In this document: piece by piece, positions 16,807 to 25,145 of the stretch
How the letters are laid out: the number at the start of each line of letters is the position of its first letter
How positions within the stretch are numbered: the stretch's first letter is position 1
Source of the DNA: JAFGPS01 sp964628465
GTDB taxonomy: Bacteria > Planctomycetota > Phycisphaerae > Sedimentisphaerales > Anaerobacaceae
Length of the DNA stretch: 64,000 nt
Direction of reading: 5' to 3'
NCBI GenBank assembly: GCA_964628465.1
Contig: CAZVOA010000015.1
Location: forward strand, 13,168-77,167
Made by a program: the position numbers and the translations under genes
The notes under the pieces: generated by a model
What the model was told of the DNA's origin: nothing
Databases searched by the model: none
What the model saw: only the letters and a program-made list of their open reading frames with translations

Positions 16807-18516
16807 TTAATTTGCTGCTGCCGGAGCTGCTGGTGATTTAATATAAGCACCTATCCATTCAAAGAATGTCGGGATATTTGGTCCTGATGCATGGCCACCT
16901 TCATGCTGACGGAAGGCCAGTACGCCGCCTTTAAGTGTGCCTACCGGCGGTAGTGGTTCATGTACCCAGTCTTTGACATCGCTGCCGTATCCGGTTTTAC
17001 CTAATAATTCATAAACCTTTGTAGCAAGAATACCGGCACGATAGCTGCCTGGAGCATCGACCCATTTTGGATCGCCTGGCTCAATGCCATAGCTTATGAA
17101 GCATGGACGCGGGGCACAAAGCGCGATAAGCTGATGAGAATCTACAGGAAGATTTGAAGCATTCATTTCCTTTTTCGCTGGATCAGTGAATTCTTTTGTG
17201 GCATATTTCATAAAATTACCACACATCCAGTGATATTCGCTTGTCGCGGTAAGATTTTCAACGGCTTCACCGAAATCATGACGATGAAGTTTTGCTCCGC
17301 CTTCACCTGATGAAGCTACGAGTGCAACCGCCAAACGTGGCTCGAAAGCTTCGGTAACCAGTGCGGCTTTACCGTAACGTGACACACCTTCGATGCTCAC
17401 TTTTGTCGCGTCAACTTTCGAATCCGGATTTGCTTCGAAATAGTCGATTAAGCGACTGACACCCCATTGCCATGCACGTAATGAACCCCAGTCATCTGGT
17501 TTACGTGGTTTGCCTTTGTTTGTAAGACCAATGATACCCTGACGTAATGAGTTTCCGCCGCTGTCTGCCTGGATGCTGCCAGGATTAATTGAGCCGTAGC
17601 CCCAGCCATGAGTAATGGCCTGGTTGGATACGCTGTTGGCTCCGCCGCCGCCACCCATCATACCGCCCATCATACCGCCGCCGCGAGCACCTGCACCACC
17701 TCGACCACCAGCGCCGCCGCCCATCATACCGCCGCGAGCACCAGCGTCACCAGTGGCTGCTGCCAATGAGAACATACCGTTGCCATTAGCTGCTGGTTGA
17801 TACGCCGCATAAACTGTTGTTTGATTGTTATTTTCAAGGTTCATACCAAAACCACCCATGCCGCCGCCGAATGAAAGGAACATAGGAACCGGACCTTGTG
17901 CATTTTTCGGAACGGTGAAACTTGCCTGAATATTAACTGTGATTTGGTTGAAATCGCTGTTATCGACGTGACCTACCAATGTCTTGGTAATTGTTGGGAC
18001 ATCACCGACTGTACCTTCTGTTGTATTTGTCACTTCCCATGTAACCTTGGGGACATTCGCTGGAATGCGACCATAGACTTCACTCTCGAAATCTTCGAGA
18101 ATTTCAGCGCGGCGTTTTGGCCATTGTGCAGCGGTAGTGACTTTTGTGCCGTCTTTCATAGTCAGAGCGTCCGGCATTGTCGGCATCCATTCATTTGCGG
18201 TTGCTTCCTCGAAGCCCGGGCCGGTCTGATTATTGCCGCTTTTACCGGGACGTAAGGCTTTGATACCGAGCAGGTCTTGCATATACTGATGGTCATTGTA
18301 TCCTTCTTCAATCCAGGCCGGAGGTGTACCACCGCGTCCGCCCATCATGCCTCCACCCATCATGCCGCCGCCCATCATTCCACCACCCATCATTCCTCCT
18401 CGCGCACCTGCACCGCCACGACCTGCACCTGCGTCTGCCGGAGGTTGCGCGGCAAAAATCTCGGCAGTGCCGAAGACAACCAATAAAATTAGTGTAAGAA
18501 TTGCTACCCTTCTCAT
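16807..18516 (-). CDS. Secreted CE15-like glucuronoyl esterase with Met/Gly-rich inserts
   Basis: A 569-residue protein beginning with a clear signal peptide (MRRVAILTLILLVVFGTAEI). The alpha/beta-hydrolase nucleophile elbow is VSIEGVSRYGKAAL, followed by LVASSGEGGAKLHRHDFGE and a late histidine in HEGGHASG. These together resemble carbohydrate esterase family 15, whose members cleave ester links between glucuronoxylan and lignin. Two low-complexity tracts of MMGGG and GARGG units, at about residues 27-62 and 255-295, interrupt the protein, once just after the signal and once inside the fold. Those tracts are not part of the family. AAGGAG precedes the ATG. The substrate is inferred from the family; acetyl esterase activity is an alternative. 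Confidence 0.75.
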   Translation of the reverse strand: MRRVAILTLILLVVFGTAEIFAAQPPADAGAGRGGAGARGGMMGGGMMGGGMMGGGMMGGRGGTPPAWIEEGYNDHQYMQDLLGIKALRPGKSGNNQTGPGFEEATANEWMPTMPDALTMKDGTKVTTAAQWPKRRAEILEDFESEVYGRIPANVPKVTWEVTNTTEGTVGDVPTITKTLVGHVDNSDFNQITVNIQASFTVPKNAQGPVPMFLSFGGGMGGFGMNLENNNQTTVYAAYQPAANGNGMFSLAAATGDAGARGGMMGGGAGGRGGAGARGGGMMGGMMGGGGGANSVSNQAITHGWGYGSINPGSIQADSGGNSLRQGIIGLTNKGKPRKPDDWGSLRAWQWGVSRLIDYFEANPDSKVDATKVSIEGVSRYGKAALVTEAFEPRLAVALVASSGEGGAKLHRHDFGEAVENLTATSEYHWMCGNFMKYATKEFTDPAKKEMNASNLPVDSHQLIALCAPRPCFISYGIEPGDPKWVDAPGSYRAGILATKVYELLGKTGYGSDVKDWVHEPLPPVGTLKGGVLAFRQHEGGHASGPNIPTFFEWIGAYIKSPAAPAAAN

Positions 18517-18692
18517 AAGTGTTCTCCTTTTGAAAAAAAATATTAAAAGTTAATATTTAACATCAAAACTATTCCTACTATTATACTTATACGTATTTGT
18601 TTTTTAAAGATATTTAACCATGAATTGAATAAAAAATAATGAAGAAAACGTGTTCTTAAATGAAGAATGACGACCGTTGCGGATTGGGATTT

Positions 18693-20552
18693 TTAATTCA
18701 TATTAATCGGCACTAAATCATCGTGTGCGGGAAAATTAATATTGGAATTTGTATTGCTTTCATTTTCAGTTTCAGTAATAGTCTCAGAGTTATTATCGAT
18801 GCTTTCGGATAGCTTTGTTTCGATAAGACGCAATTCTAATATTGTCCCTGTTATGCGTGACAATTCCGCTATCGCGATATTGTAATCGGTGACAGCCCTG
18901 ATTTCAGCGATTTTTGAGTTTGCCAGAAATTCCTGTGCCTGCAGTATGAGCAGCATAAATTCAGGTGTGAGTTTATCACGGATGACTTCGGAGTCTTCAA
19001 GAACTTCCAGATGCAGTCTTGCCGCCTCGGAAGCGGCTTTCTGTTTTTCGATTTCGATGTAATTTGTTTCTACTCTTCTGGCAACTTCCTTTGTTAGCTG
19101 TGCCGCCTGGTCTGTGATATTTTCGAGAGTTACGACCGCTTTTCTTCTGGTAAGTCTTCTCTGCATTAATTCGGCGTTCCTGTTGCGATTTCCCAAAGGA
19201 TATTCGAGTGACAATCCGATGCCGTAACTTACATAATCGGTTCTGTACATATCCCAGAAAGCATTTTCAGGTCCATCGTCGAGGCTTTGCGTTCTAAATG
19301 AAGTCACTAAGTCCAGTCGCGGCATTTTCTGATTTTTCGCGATACGGATATTTATGTCCGCGATATTGATACCGACCCTGGCCTGTTGAATAACGGGATT
19401 ATTTTGTATCGTTGTTTCAAGGAGCTTGTTTATTTCAAGCTCTTTTTTTTCCAAAGAAGGTTGGCTGGCGGGAATAATTTTAATTTCTTCGAGCAAATTC
19501 AACTGTGAATCGGAAATCAATCTTATAATTATATCCTGTTGGTCAAGCACCAGTTTTTGAGCCTGAATTAACGCAGCTTGCCTGGCCTTTACATAAGCCT
19601 GCGCCTGTTGAATCTGAACTTCGGAAGCGTCGATTTCTCTTCTGCCCAGAACTTTGGCAAGCGTATCTTCTGTTTTTTTGAGTAATTCTTTATAAATATC
19701 AACGTTCTGTTGCGCCTGTACAAGCTGCCAATAGGAGGATATTACTTTTGCTGTTATGTCTTCGGCTTTTTGGCGAAAGGTGAGCATCGCAATTAAATAA
19801 TTAAGTTTTGCTATATCAACACCGGACAGATTTAAATTCTGCCATGCGTCACGCAATAAAGGCTGTCTTAGCTGAAAACTGAGAATAGGCTCATAGCGGG
19901 TTGAATATGTCCTTCCCGATAGGTCATCCCAGTTTCGTGTGAAAGCATAAGTGATAGACCAGTCAGCGCCGGTTATCAGTTTCTGTTTGATACCCGCGTC
20001 GTTTGTCCATGAATATGACTGGCCGGACTGGTAAATACTGTTTTCGGGATTATCATTATCTTCGTAATTAATGTCTCCGAAAGCAGTGATATCGAATTTT
20101 GAGGCTGCCTTGGTTATTTCAAAAATTGAAATAGACGGGTCGAAGCTGACAACCCTGATTTCAGGGCTGTTGGCGAGGGTTCGCTGAATAACATCATCAA
20201 GAGAAAGAGCGGCAGTCTTTTGGCCGGTGTTGGGATCGATGGTAATATTGATTTTGGGCAGGGCGGTTTCATTTGAACTAACGGGTTTAATAATATCAAG
20301 TGACAGATTCGGGTCGCTGGAATCTATACCTTGCCGGATTTCATATTTTGTCAGTTTTTTTTGATAACTGGACAATGAATCATTTCTGTGGAGGTTTTCA
20401 GGAATACAACCGAAAAATAAAAAAACATGCACAAGGCAAATGACGAGAAATCCCGCAATGATTATGGTTGTATTCTTTTTAACTCCGGCTTGTACAGAAA
20501 TAATCATGCCGCAAAGACTGATTGCTGGTTTTGTTTTTTGTATCTTTTGCAT
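18693..20552 (-). CDS. TolC-family outer-membrane efflux protein
   Basis: A 619-residue protein with a long N-terminal extension containing a hydrophobic segment ending FLFFGCIPENLHRND, which may be a lipobox. The first 20-odd residues before that may not be translated. The mature part is typical TolC: a helical opening (LSLDDVIQRTLANSPEIRVV), then LSFQLRQPLLRDAWQNLNLS and the outer-membrane strand region. The long coiled-coil helices (e.g. DITAKVISSYWQLVQAQQNV) are repeated in the second half. The trimer forms the exit duct of an efflux or type I secretion machine. The HlyD-like partner is directly upstream in the same operon (11-base gap). No inner-membrane pump gene is adjacent. Confidence 0.88.
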   Translation of the reverse strand: MQKIQKTKPAISLCGMIISVQAGVKKNTTIIIAGFLVICLVHVFLFFGCIPENLHRNDSLSSYQKKLTKYEIRQGIDSSDPNLSLDIIKPVSSNETALPKINITIDPNTGQKTAALSLDDVIQRTLANSPEIRVVSFDPSISIFEITKAASKFDITAFGDINYEDNDNPENSIYQSGQSYSWTNDAGIKQKLITGADWSITYAFTRNWDDLSGRTYSTRYEPILSFQLRQPLLRDAWQNLNLSGVDIAKLNYLIAMLTFRQKAEDITAKVISSYWQLVQAQQNVDIYKELLKKTEDTLAKVLGRREIDASEVQIQQAQAYVKARQAALIQAQKLVLDQQDIIIRLISDSQLNLLEEIKIIPASQPSLEKKELEINKLLETTIQNNPVIQQARVGINIADINIRIAKNQKMPRLDLVTSFRTQSLDDGPENAFWDMYRTDYVSYGIGLSLEYPLGNRNRNAELMQRRLTRRKAVVTLENITDQAAQLTKEVARRVETNYIEIEKQKAASEAARLHLEVLEDSEVIRDKLTPEFMLLILQAQEFLANSKIAEIRAVTDYNIAIAELSRITGTILELRLIETKLSESIDNNSETITETENESNTNSNINFPAHDDLVPINMN

Positions 20553-20563
20553 TTAAGTATTTA

Positions 20564-21376
20564 TTAATTCGTTGGGAAACTGATCATGACATTTTCGCGT
20601 GCCGGACGGTTGGTTTTGTTGGGTACCTGTACACGCACATTAAGAGTTTCGCTTCCTGCGTTGCCGACTGCGGAAATGAAAATAATCCGGCCTTCCTGCG
20701 ATGTTTTGCCGGGTTCAGGAAATTCGACAACAGCTTTTCCGCCATTCCTGAGATTTGCGGTTTGAGTCATCGGAACTGCGACATCAATCCATAGCGGATC
20801 TATCCGAACAATCCTTATTACATCTTCGAGCGCATTTACAGATTCGCCTTTTTCCTTGTTAATCGTTTCGATTTTCCCGTCAATCGGACTTTTCAAAACC
20901 ATTCTTTCCAGTTGCTTTTGCGCTTCTTCATATTTTCTTTGGGCTTGTTTATGCTGAAACTGCGCGATGTGCAGTTGTAATTCGGAAATTTGAAAATTTA
21001 ACTGCGCATATTCGATTTCAGTTTCTGTCGTTGCCGCAGGTCGTTCTTTAAGTCTTTTCAGGTCGGCTTCTCTTTGTTTGAGAGTAATTTCAGCGTGTTT
21101 TATTGTAGTTTCGTCTTCGCTTTCCGCTCTGAGTTGTTCGAGCCTCAGACGCTCTACACTGTCATCCTGCTGAATAAGCAAATTATCAACCTGTACAATG
21201 TCACCTTCTTTAAAGTTGATTTTCGCGATGCTTCCGGGCTGAACGAAAGAAAGAGTGACATCCGCGCAAGGTTTCGTAATTGCTTCGATTGTTTTTTCCG
21301 AGCCTGCGTACACTATGCCGCAGCATAATATAACAACCAGGGCAAAAACATTTCTCAAATTATTTATTTTCATCAT
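20564..21376 (-). CDS. HlyD/RND-type periplasmic adaptor, short
   Basis: A 270-residue protein with signal peptide (MKINNLRNVFALVVILCCGI, cut near VYAG). A biotinyl-lipoyl half motif (VQPGSIAKINFKEGDIVQVD) is followed by a coiled coil of about 90 residues rich in Glu, Arg and Gln. The second lipoyl half is MVLKSPIDGKIETINKEKGE, and a beta-barrel region with PLWIDVAVPMTQ comes after. It bridges an inner-membrane pump and TolC. The protein lacks the usual membrane-proximal C-terminal domain, so it is shorter than typical RND adaptors. It is the first gene of a two-gene operon with the TolC-family gene. Confidence 0.85.
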   Translation of the reverse strand: MMKINNLRNVFALVVILCCGIVYAGSEKTIEAITKPCADVTLSFVQPGSIAKINFKEGDIVQVDNLLIQQDDSVERLRLEQLRAESEDETTIKHAEITLKQREADLKRLKERPAATTETEIEYAQLNFQISELQLHIAQFQHKQAQRKYEEAQKQLERMVLKSPIDGKIETINKEKGESVNALEDVIRIVRIDPLWIDVAVPMTQTANLRNGGKAVVEFPEPGKTSQEGRIIFISAVGNAGSETLNVRVQVPNKTNRPARENVMISFPTN

Positions 21377-21415
21377 AAGTCACGCCTTTTTCAACTTAAG
21401 ATAAACAACAAAAAT

Positions 21416-21464
21416 GAAAGACTTAAAGTTAATGATATCTTAATTATTACACTTTAAGTCTTTC
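21416..21464 (-). terminator. Hairpin terminator downstream of the DUF481 gene
   Basis: GAAAGACTTAAAGT (21416-21429) and ACTTTAAGTCTTTC (21451-21464) form a perfect 14-bp stem. On the minus strand it is followed by CATTTTTG. It separates the DUF481 gene from the adaptor/TolC operon. Confidence 0.75.
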
Positions 21465-21488
21465 ACGTATTGTACTTACGTTCCTGGT

Positions 21489-22520
21489 TTAGAAGCTGTA
21501 TCCAAGTCCAAAGAAGTATTTTATATCAGTTTTATGTCTGCCCTGTGCCGGGGTATCATCATGATTTACAATAATTTTGAAATTGGAAAAAAACGATTCT
21601 GTGAAATTTGCTTTAATTTCTCCGGTTGTTGTCAGATAATAATCAGAGAATTTTTCAATAGACGGATAGTAGCTAAGGTCGTTTATGAATTTAATATTGT
21701 CTAAAAGTTTCATATCGAAATGATAGCCCATCTGTAATGATGTTTCGGCGTTACTATTAGTCTGATTTTCATACTTTTCATATAGTGAAGCAAGACCTAT
21801 TTCTGTCGAGAAGTTCATCTCATCCGATTCAATCCATTGATATCCGGCACCGCCGCCAACCGTGACACGCCTGTCAAGTAGCGCGACCGCGTCTTTTTCG
21901 TATCGAGCGTCAACATACCCGTACAGTTTTTCGGAGAAGAAGTAATCATATTTTGCTCTTGCCCGCCACCAGTTTTCTATAGTTTCATTGTCGCCTGTGA
22001 TGTCGTCTGCTTTTAATGATTTCGCGAAGTCGCCGCTTAGTGTTGTTCTGTCATTATCTGTACGCTTGCTTGCATTGGCACTTCCGGTCACGCTTTCCGA
22101 TTTTGTATTACCGGTCGTATAAGTTATTCCAAGGGAAAGATCGCCTGTCCATTTTGGTTCGGGTTTTACTGGCGGATTTATTGAGGCTATATCCTCAACT
22201 GAAAAATCCTGGGTACGAATTGATTCATTCCCTGTGATTGTAAATCTTCCGGCTTGTGAAATATTAAGCCTCTGGTTAAAACTTGTCCCGTCCTTAAGAT
22301 TGACTGTTACAGGTTCTTCACTGCTTAGAGACTGGATTCTCGATACATCGACATGGATTTCTCCGGCTATGTCCGAGTTGAATAATAATTTGCCGTCAGT
22401 AAGCTTTACAATCTTGCCGGTTATAACATTTCCATTCTTAAATCTGAGTTCATCAGCATTTAGGACATTTACTGCAAACATTATTACGGCCAATAGAAAC
22501 ACAACTTTTTTACTCATCAT
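21489..22520 (-). CDS. DUF481 outer-membrane beta-barrel protein (YdiY-like)
   Basis: A 343-residue protein with signal peptide (MSKKVVFLLAVIMFAVNVLN). Residues 24-115 form a small beta domain (LRFKNGNVITGKIVKLTDGK, then GEIHVDVSRIQSL) as in many planctomycete secreted proteins. The C-terminal 225 residues are the DUF481 barrel, starting KWTGDLSLGITYTTGNTKSE and ending with the aromatic FFGLGYSF. That family is described as salt-induced outer-membrane proteins; the physiological role is not settled. The gene has its own terminator, so it is probably a single-gene transcript. Confidence 0.85.
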   Translation of the reverse strand: MMSKKVVFLLAVIMFAVNVLNADELRFKNGNVITGKIVKLTDGKLLFNSDIAGEIHVDVSRIQSLSSEEPVTVNLKDGTSFNQRLNISQAGRFTITGNESIRTQDFSVEDIASINPPVKPEPKWTGDLSLGITYTTGNTKSESVTGSANASKRTDNDRTTLSGDFAKSLKADDITGDNETIENWWRARAKYDYFFSEKLYGYVDARYEKDAVALLDRRVTVGGGAGYQWIESDEMNFSTEIGLASLYEKYENQTNSNAETSLQMGYHFDMKLLDNIKFINDLSYYPSIEKFSDYYLTTTGEIKANFTESFFSNFKIIVNHDDTPAQGRHKTDIKYFFGLGYSF

Positions 22521-22965
22521 TAACTCCTTTCAAAAAAAACTGTAATAGAATAAAGACGATATTTTAAAAACTTCTTTATTAACTTCCTTTTATCCATAAG
22601 TTTATGTATCATTCTGGTCTCGGTCAACCATTTTACCTGATATATCTCATTAATTACAAAGTAATATTTTTAAAGTTATGCAAAAACAAAGATTTTTCTA
22701 ATAGATTATAAAAAAAGATGGCTTTTTTTGGCATTAAACATTATAAGACGCTTTTTAAGATTAGAATGGTTCTTACATAAAAAAATAATATAAGTGAAAT
22801 TTATATATATTATTGCGGTAATTGTGCAAAAATATTGAAAATTTTGATAAATAAACCAAATTTATATTGACCTTTTAGCCGAAAATGAGCATAAAGTCTG
22901 CTTTATTAAAACAAAAATACAGCAGACTCGTATATTTATAACGAAGCATTGATTATGGAGCATTT
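22521..22965. other. AT-rich divergent intergenic region
   Basis: A 445-base gap between the divergent DUF481 and DksA-like genes. Apart from the small perfect palindrome at 22895-22928, no gene or RNA could be recognised. A weak TTGACC at 22867-22872 followed by ATAAAG about 18 bases later might be the DksA-like gene promoter. Confidence 0.5.
22895..22928. promoter_or_regulatory. 8-bp inverted repeat before the DksA-like gene
   Basis: AGTCTGCT (22895-22902) and AGCAGACT (22921-22928) are perfect inverted copies, 18 bases apart, lying 38 bases upstream of the start codon. They overlap or follow the weak -10 candidate, so they could be an operator or a leader hairpin. Confidence 0.4.
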
Positions 22966-23451
22966 ATGAAAGATGATAAAAATAAAAAACAATATTTAAC
23001 GCAAAGCGAATTAGAAAAATTCAAAGCTTTGCTTTGGGAAAAACGCAATGAACTGCTCGGAAATGTCTCTTATCTTGAAAAAGACATAAAAAAAGACCAA
23101 AACAGTGAATTGTCGCACATTCCTATACATATGGCCGATCTTGGTACTGACAGCTTTGAGCAGGATTTTGCTATTGATTTGATGGATAGCGAGCGAAAAA
23201 TTATAATGGAAATTGACTTGGCGCTTCAACGCATTGAAAACGGCGAATATGGAATCTGTGATATCGGCGGCGAGCAAATCCCGAAAGCAAGGCTCGAAGC
23301 GATTCCGTGGGCCAAATGCTGTGTTAAATGTGCCGCCAGTAACGAAAAGCAGTCGTTTAAGAAAAATGAATCCTATGGCAGATACGGCTATATCAACGAT
23401 ATAGAAGACGATGAGGATTCTGACGTTGATGATGTGAAAAAAGTCAGCTAA
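22966..23451 (+). CDS. DksA/TraR-family zinc-finger-like protein
   Basis: A 161-residue protein with an N-terminal coiled-coil (LTQSELEKFKALLWEKRNEL), the family segment MADLGTDSFEQDFAIDLMDS, and a C-terminal finger region YGICDIGGEQIPKARLEAIP followed by CCVKC. In canonical DksA the first pair is Cys-x2-Cys; here it reads Cys-x2-Gly, so only three of four ligands are obvious. DksA proteins bind in the RNA polymerase secondary channel and, with ppGpp, retune stable RNA and stress genes. The acidic tail (DDEDSDVDDVKK) is an extension. A strong terminator follows at once. Confidence 0.85.
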   Translation: MKDDKNKKQYLTQSELEKFKALLWEKRNELLGNVSYLEKDIKKDQNSELSHIPIHMADLGTDSFEQDFAIDLMDSERKIIMEIDLALQRIENGEYGICDIGGEQIPKARLEAIPWAKCCVKCAASNEKQSFKKNESYGRYGYINDIEDDEDSDVDDVKKVS

Positions 23452-23469
23452 AAAATAGTGTTTTATTTC

Positions 23470-23502
23470 AACAGCCGCTTTAAGTACCTGTGGGCGGCTG
23501 TT
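23470..23502 (+). terminator. Intrinsic terminator after the DksA-like gene
   Basis: AACAGCCGC (23470-23478) and GCGGCTGTT (23494-23502) form a 9-bp stem followed by a run of Ts. A textbook intrinsic terminator for the plus strand. Confidence 0.92.
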
Positions 23503-23528
23503 TTTTTTTGCCTTTTTCCAGTAAATTC

Positions 23529-23558
23529 TTGACAATACCAAATAGTAAAGGTTATATT
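23529..23558 (+). promoter_or_regulatory. Promoter of the tRNA-Lys gene
   Basis: TTGACA (23529-23534), an 18-base spacer and TATATT (23553-23558) lie 20 bases before the tRNA. It is well placed to start transcription a few bases ahead of the mature 5' end. Confidence 0.75.
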
Positions 23559-23577
23559 ACTTAGCTTTAGACCATAT

Positions 23578-23650
23578 GGGAGTGTAGCTCAGTTGGTAGA
23601 GCAACGCACTTTTAATGCGTAGGTCTTGGGTTCGAATCCCAACACTCTCA
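23578..23650 (+). tRNA. tRNA-Lys (anticodon TTT)
   Basis: A 73-nt cloverleaf. The acceptor stem GGGAGTG pairs with CACTCTC (one G-U), with discriminator A at 23650. The D arm includes AGCTCAGTTGGTAGAGC. The anticodon stem ACGCA/TGCGT holds the loop CTTTTAA with anticodon TTT. The T arm is TTGGG-TTCGAAT-CCCAA. The 3' CCA is not encoded. A T-rich stretch follows as a probable terminator. The tRNA has its own promoter. No integrase or attachment-site duplication is seen around it. Confidence 0.97.
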
Positions 23651-23865
23651 TTCTTCTTTTTCTATATATCCTTATTTGGTAAGCACTTATGTAATTTTTC
23701 TTCTTACGCTAATCTACGCGTTCCTGGCGAACGCCAGCGGTTAAATATTTGAGCTAAGAAAAATATCCTGATTATGCTCACATTTCAAAGCTTGCAAAGT
23801 TTCTTGAAAAAGGTTAGCCTATTGTTATTATTTTATTATTGGTTGGATAAAAACAAGGTATAGCA

Positions 23866-25134
23866 ATGACTAAACAAACTACAAATAAATCGTCTAAAGC
23901 GGTTTGCAGCTTCTGCGGCAAACCTGCAAATCAGTCTGAAACGCTTATAGAAGGACCGAACAAGGTTTTCATATGTCCCGAATGTGTGGACCTTTGTTCA
24001 TCTATTATTAAACAGGACCGAAAACAGACATCTTCTGGTATAAAGCTGGGGAAAATGCCCAAGCCAAGAGAAATTAAAGAATATCTCGATGAATACGTAA
24101 TTGGTCAGGAACACGCGAAAAAATATCTTTCCGTCGCGGTGCATAATCATTACAAGCGTCTGCTTCATCATTCCAGCGATGATATCGATGTTGAAATTGA
24201 TAAATCCAACGTTCTATTAATCGGCCCGACAGGCTCAGGAAAAACCCTGCTGGCCAAAACCCTCGCTCGCAAACTGGATGTCCCGTTCGCGATTTGTGAT
24301 GCCACGACTGTAACAGAAGCCGGTTATGTTGGCGAGGATGTCGAGAACTTTTTATTGCGATTGCTCCAGAATGCGGATTTCGATATAGAAGCCGCTCAAA
24401 GAGGAATTGTCTATATCGATGAAATAGATAAAATCGGAAAAACAAACCAGAACGTTTCAATTACCCGCGATGTTTCTGGCGAGGGAGTTCAGCAGGCATT
24501 GCTGAAAATGCTTGAAGGAACAATCTCGAATATTCCGCCGCAGGGTGGCAGGAAACACCCGGAACAATCTTATATACAAATAGATACGTCTCAGATTCTC
24601 TTCATCTGCGGCGGAACTTTTGTCGGCCTCGAAAATATTGTCAAAAAGAGACTCGGCAAAAAAATGATTGGGTTCGATTCTGAACTTTCAAAGGCCGTAA
24701 ATGAAAAAGCGGAGTTTTCTGATTATCTCGGACAGGTAATACCTGAAGATATTATCGAATATGGAATGATTCCTGAAATGGTCGGCAGACTTCCTGTAAT
24801 TACAACTCTATCCGCCCTGGATGAAAAAGCACTTATTGAGATTTTGACAGAACCGAAAAATGCCTTGATTAAACAGTACAAGAGATTTTTCGAGATGGAA
24901 GACGCCGAACTGGAGTTTACCGAAGATGCTTTGCATGCTTTAGCGAAACAAGCGCTCAAGCGTGACACTGGCGCAAGGGCTTTGCGTTCGATAGCTGAGG
25001 AACTGATGATAGATTTGATGTACCAGCTTCCTGAAGAACCCAAGCCCGCGAAATACGTAATAACGGCCGATGTCGTTGAAGGTAAAGTTGCTTTGTTCGA
25101 TTCACATAAGAAAAACAAGAAAGAATCTGCGTAG
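23866..25134 (+). CDS. clpX: ATP-dependent Clp protease ATP-binding subunit ClpX
   Basis: A 422-residue AAA+ unfoldase that feeds substrates to ClpP. The N-terminal zinc-binding domain uses Cys14, Cys17, Cys37 and Cys40 (CSFCGK and CPECVDLC). Next are the Walker A motif LLIGPTGSGKTLLAKTLA, Walker B RGIVYIDEIDKI, the pore loop in TEAGYVGEDVEN, and the sensor region ALLKMLEGTISNIPPQGGRK. The C-terminal part carries the arginine-finger/sensor-2 region RDTGARALRSIAEELM. Length and order are standard. The gene is not next to clpP or tig here, and is followed after only 11 bases by the methyltransferase gene. Confidence 0.97.
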   Translation: MTKQTTNKSSKAVCSFCGKPANQSETLIEGPNKVFICPECVDLCSSIIKQDRKQTSSGIKLGKMPKPREIKEYLDEYVIGQEHAKKYLSVAVHNHYKRLLHHSSDDIDVEIDKSNVLLIGPTGSGKTLLAKTLARKLDVPFAICDATTVTEAGYVGEDVENFLLRLLQNADFDIEAAQRGIVYIDEIDKIGKTNQNVSITRDVSGEGVQQALLKMLEGTISNIPPQGGRKHPEQSYIQIDTSQILFICGGTFVGLENIVKKRLGKKMIGFDSELSKAVNEKAEFSDYLGQVIPEDIIEYGMIPEMVGRLPVITTLSALDEKALIEILTEPKNALIKQYKRFFEMEDAELEFTEDALHALAKQALKRDTGARALRSIAEELMIDLMYQLPEEPKPAKYVITADVVEGKVALFDSHKKNKKESA

Positions 25135-25145
25135 AGGATTGATTC

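Noticed and set aside
17615..18553. Open plus-strand frames with Pro/Ala/His-rich products opposite the CE15-like gene
   Set aside because: They mirror the MMGG/GARGG codons of the esterase, lack ribosome sites and signal peptides, and have no family resemblance. They are shadows of the low-complexity DNA.
23011..23541. A 176-codon minus-strand frame opposite the DksA-like gene
   Set aside because: The plus-strand product matches a known family with ribosome spacing and terminator; the opposite frame is a shadow and contains the terminator.
23578..23650. tRNA-Lys as an integration site for an island
   Set aside because: No integrase and no duplicated tRNA 3' end were found on either side. 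The following genes (clpX) are core genes.
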